Below, in pieces: positions 62,519 to 64,000 of a DNA stretch of 64,000 nucleotides. A program made the translations under genes and the position numbers. Numbering within the stretch: the first letter of the stretch is position 1; every line of letters begins with the position of its first letter. Source of the DNA: Bremerella sp. P1 (GTDB taxonomy: Bacteria > Planctomycetota > Planctomycetia > Pirellulales > Pirellulaceae). The notes beneath the pieces were generated by a model. The model was not told the origin of the DNA, did not search any database, and worked only from the letters and a program-made list of their open reading frames with translations. The stretch is from positions 3,162,001 through 3,226,000 of the forward strand of contig NZ_CP118164.1 in assembly GCF_028748185.1 (NCBI RefSeq), written 5' to 3'.

Positions 62519-64000
62519 ATGCGCCTGACATTGCGAACGCTGCTAGCTCACGAACATGGATTGTTGAATGAGCAGCAAGCGGAACTCATCTCTCAGAAGA
62601 TCGAACAAAGCCCGTTCGTGGCCCAGTTATTGCGCCACTTGAAAGATCGAACCGCGCGGCGCGAAATTGTCCCGCTCGGGATTGAAGCTCGTGGAACGGT
62701 TTGTCTGGAAAAAGTATCGCGGTACCTCGACTACACGTTGCCAGGCGAAGAAGTGGTCAAGCTCGAGAACGAGTGCTTCGCTTCCGATCGCCTTCTGGCG
62801 GAAGTGGCATCATGCCACGAGATCATTTCCCAGTGGCTTTCAACGCCAACCCCGACAGAGCCAGCCCTTCGTCAGCGTCTATTTGCGATCATGCCAGGGC
62901 CAATCGGGGCAATCTCAGCGGCAAGCGACGAGCTCGCCATCGAGCTTCCAGCATTGGCTTATCAATCCGTGCCACCAAGTTCGCCCCTGGTTGAAAAGAG
63001 TGTTTCCGCAGAGCCGGCACCGGCTAAGTCAGGCTGGCTTGGCGGCGCGTTTCGCTTATTCGCATTGGCTGCCAGTGTTTTAGTCTTGGTAACCTATGTC
63101 ACCATGAATCGTGACAAGGTTGAGTCCATGATTGCCCAGCACTGGCAAGATAAATCGCAAGTTGCTTCAGAGCCCAAGGATATTCCTGAGATTCCGAAGG
63201 ATCAGATCGCACTTGTTTCCGCGGCCGAGTCGATGTCGCCCATCGAGACAACTTCGTCAAAAGAAGCCGTCCCTGCCCTGCTCCCGGAAGTCGCCACCAC
63301 GGCGTTTCATATGCCAATTCCCGTTGATCCGAACGCGGCAGATGCCGTGGCATGGAATGTCGAAGAGGCCAAGGGGGTGTTTCATCAGGAGTCTCAGGGC
63401 GGAGTTTGGCAGTCAGCGGAATTCAAGCCATTCAGCATTGGCCGAATTGTCGTGAGCCCTGGCGGGCACGTTCGGCTGATTCGTGAGGGGCTGCAACTCG
63501 AAGCACACCAACTCTCTGAGTTATCTGTGAGTAAGGATGGTGGGGCTAGACTGCGTTATGGCACCCTCGTCGTCAATCTGGAATCCGGCCAGGAGTTTGT
63601 GTTGTCTGTTGCTGGTCAACAGGTAAAGATCACCAGTTCACTCGATCCTGTTCAACTGGCGTTATCCACCAGAGCGGTTGTTTCTCGCGGACTCGACTTC
63701 GCCGACAACACAAGCAATCAGGAAGTTCACTTCGAAGGAATCTCGGGAGAAGCCGAATTGACCATACCCGGTTGTCGTGGTCCCATTCCGCTGAAGCACG
63801 GGCAAATGATCATTGCCCATATGAATCATGGAGTTCGAGGTGGCGAAAAGAGCGTTCTCAATGAAATGCAGCATGCCGCTTCGGTTTCGACACTCGCCGA
63901 GGCCATTTCCAGCTCAACTGAACCAATTCGCGATCTGAAAGACATGCTGTCTTCCGAAATCCCAGGAAAGCGTCTCGATGCGGCGATGACCCTCGCCCAA
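62519..64000 (+). CDS. Anti-sigma/FecR-like membrane protein (3' partial)
   Basis: At least 494 residues; it runs off the right edge. The start at 62519 has a strong site (AGGGGAACGG) upstream. The N-terminal cytoplasmic part includes VSRYLDYTLPGEEVVKLENE followed by CFASDRLLAEVASCHEII, a planctomycete anti-sigma-like helical module. A single membrane helix lies near 182-200 (LFALAASVLVLVTYV). The outer part (about 260-450) is rich in beta strands and includes FSIGRIVVSPGGHVRLIREG and IPGCRGPIPLKHGQMII, like FecR-type regulators. Regulation of a sigma factor by an external signal is inferred; no sigma gene is adjacent within the window. Confidence 0.72.
   Translation, partial: MRLTLRTLLAHEHGLLNEQQAELISQKIEQSPFVAQLLRHLKDRTARREIVPLGIEARGTVCLEKVSRYLDYTLPGEEVVKLENECFASDRLLAEVASCHEIISQWLSTPTPTEPALRQRLFAIMPGPIGAISAASDELAIELPALAYQSVPPSSPLVEKSVSAEPAPAKSGWLGGAFRLFALAASVLVLVTYVTMNRDKVESMIAQHWQDKSQVASEPKDIPEIPKDQIALVSAAESMSPIETTSSKEAVPALLPEVATTAFHMPIPVDPNAADAVAWNVEEAKGVFHQESQGGVWQSAEFKPFSIGRIVVSPGGHVRLIREGLQLEAHQLSELSVSKDGGARLRYGTLVVNLESGQEFVLSVAGQQVKITSSLDPVQLALSTRAVVSRGLDFADNTSNQEVHFEGISGEAELTIPGCRGPIPLKHGQMIIAHMNHGVRGGEKSVLNEMQHAASVSTLAEAISSSTEPIRDLKDMLSSEIPGKRLDAAMTLAQ

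Noticed and set aside
62296-62571. 91-codon frame before the anti-sigma-like gene
   Set aside because: It overlaps the better-supported start at 62519 by 53 bases and has no ribosome site or known motif.

Overview
The window looks like chromosomal DNA of a planctomycete, most likely a marine Pirellulaceae of the Blastopirellula/Bremerella type; the genus is an inference. The evidence is a set of family hallmarks: a DUF1549/DUF1553 protein followed by a DUF1501 protein, a PVC-type CxxCH haem protein, a BBP7-type outer-membrane barrel, a DUF1559 pilin-like protein, an 'NPYSSP' N-terminus, serine/threonine kinase and ECF sigma loci, and a BlaI/M56 pair. I see no rRNA, tRNA, CRISPR array, insertion sequence or prophage. 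Both edges cut a gene: a diguanylate cyclase on the left and an anti-sigma/FecR-like membrane protein on the right.

Layout. 1-8.4 kb: GGDEF protein, MscS channel, SAM methyltransferase, BlaI repressor with a His-rich M56 metalloprotease, a small membrane protein and a second methyltransferase. 8.4-16.9 kb, all on the minus strand: lptB, two unusual type I signal peptidases, lepA, a ROK kinase without the usual zinc cysteines, and a CinA-like/nucleotidylyltransferase fusion. 16.9-28.3 kb: EamA transporter, then a signalling block (coiled-coil protein, tandem-FHA protein, Ser/Thr kinase, a 38-residue membrane peptide, a membrane protein, an ECF sigma factor, an AIM24 protein and a zinc anti-sigma-like protein), then two very small proteins behind a consensus sigma-54 promoter and a secreted double PRC-barrel protein.

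28.7-41.3 kb: a secreted catabolic set (DUF1549/1553, DUF1501, sialidase), ribD with a TPR protein, the large PVC haem protein and a lipoprotein. 41.4-48.3 kb: class II aldolase, zinc-ribbon membrane protein, panC, an lgt gene carrying a PDZ-like insert, a cupin, a second ECF sigma factor and a sodium:solute symporter. 48.7-55.8 kb: a lipoprotein, then a tightly packed pseudopilus operon with three consecutive GspF-type platform proteins, three minor pilins and a DUF1559 pilin. 55.8-64 kb: a soluble REC-PAS-PAS-kinase with two response regulators, an HDOD protein, BBP7 and the partial anti-sigma/FecR-like gene.

The strongest unusual signals are the triple-GspF pilus operon, the PDZ insertion in Lgt, the zinc-ribbon signal peptidase beside LepB and LepA, the CinA-NMNAT-like fusion, the FHA/kinase/ECF/AIM24/anti-sigma block with its sigma-54-driven small proteins, and the M56 sensor with a polyhistidine repeat tail. 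All functions are read from sequence motifs by eye; no database search or structure prediction was run.
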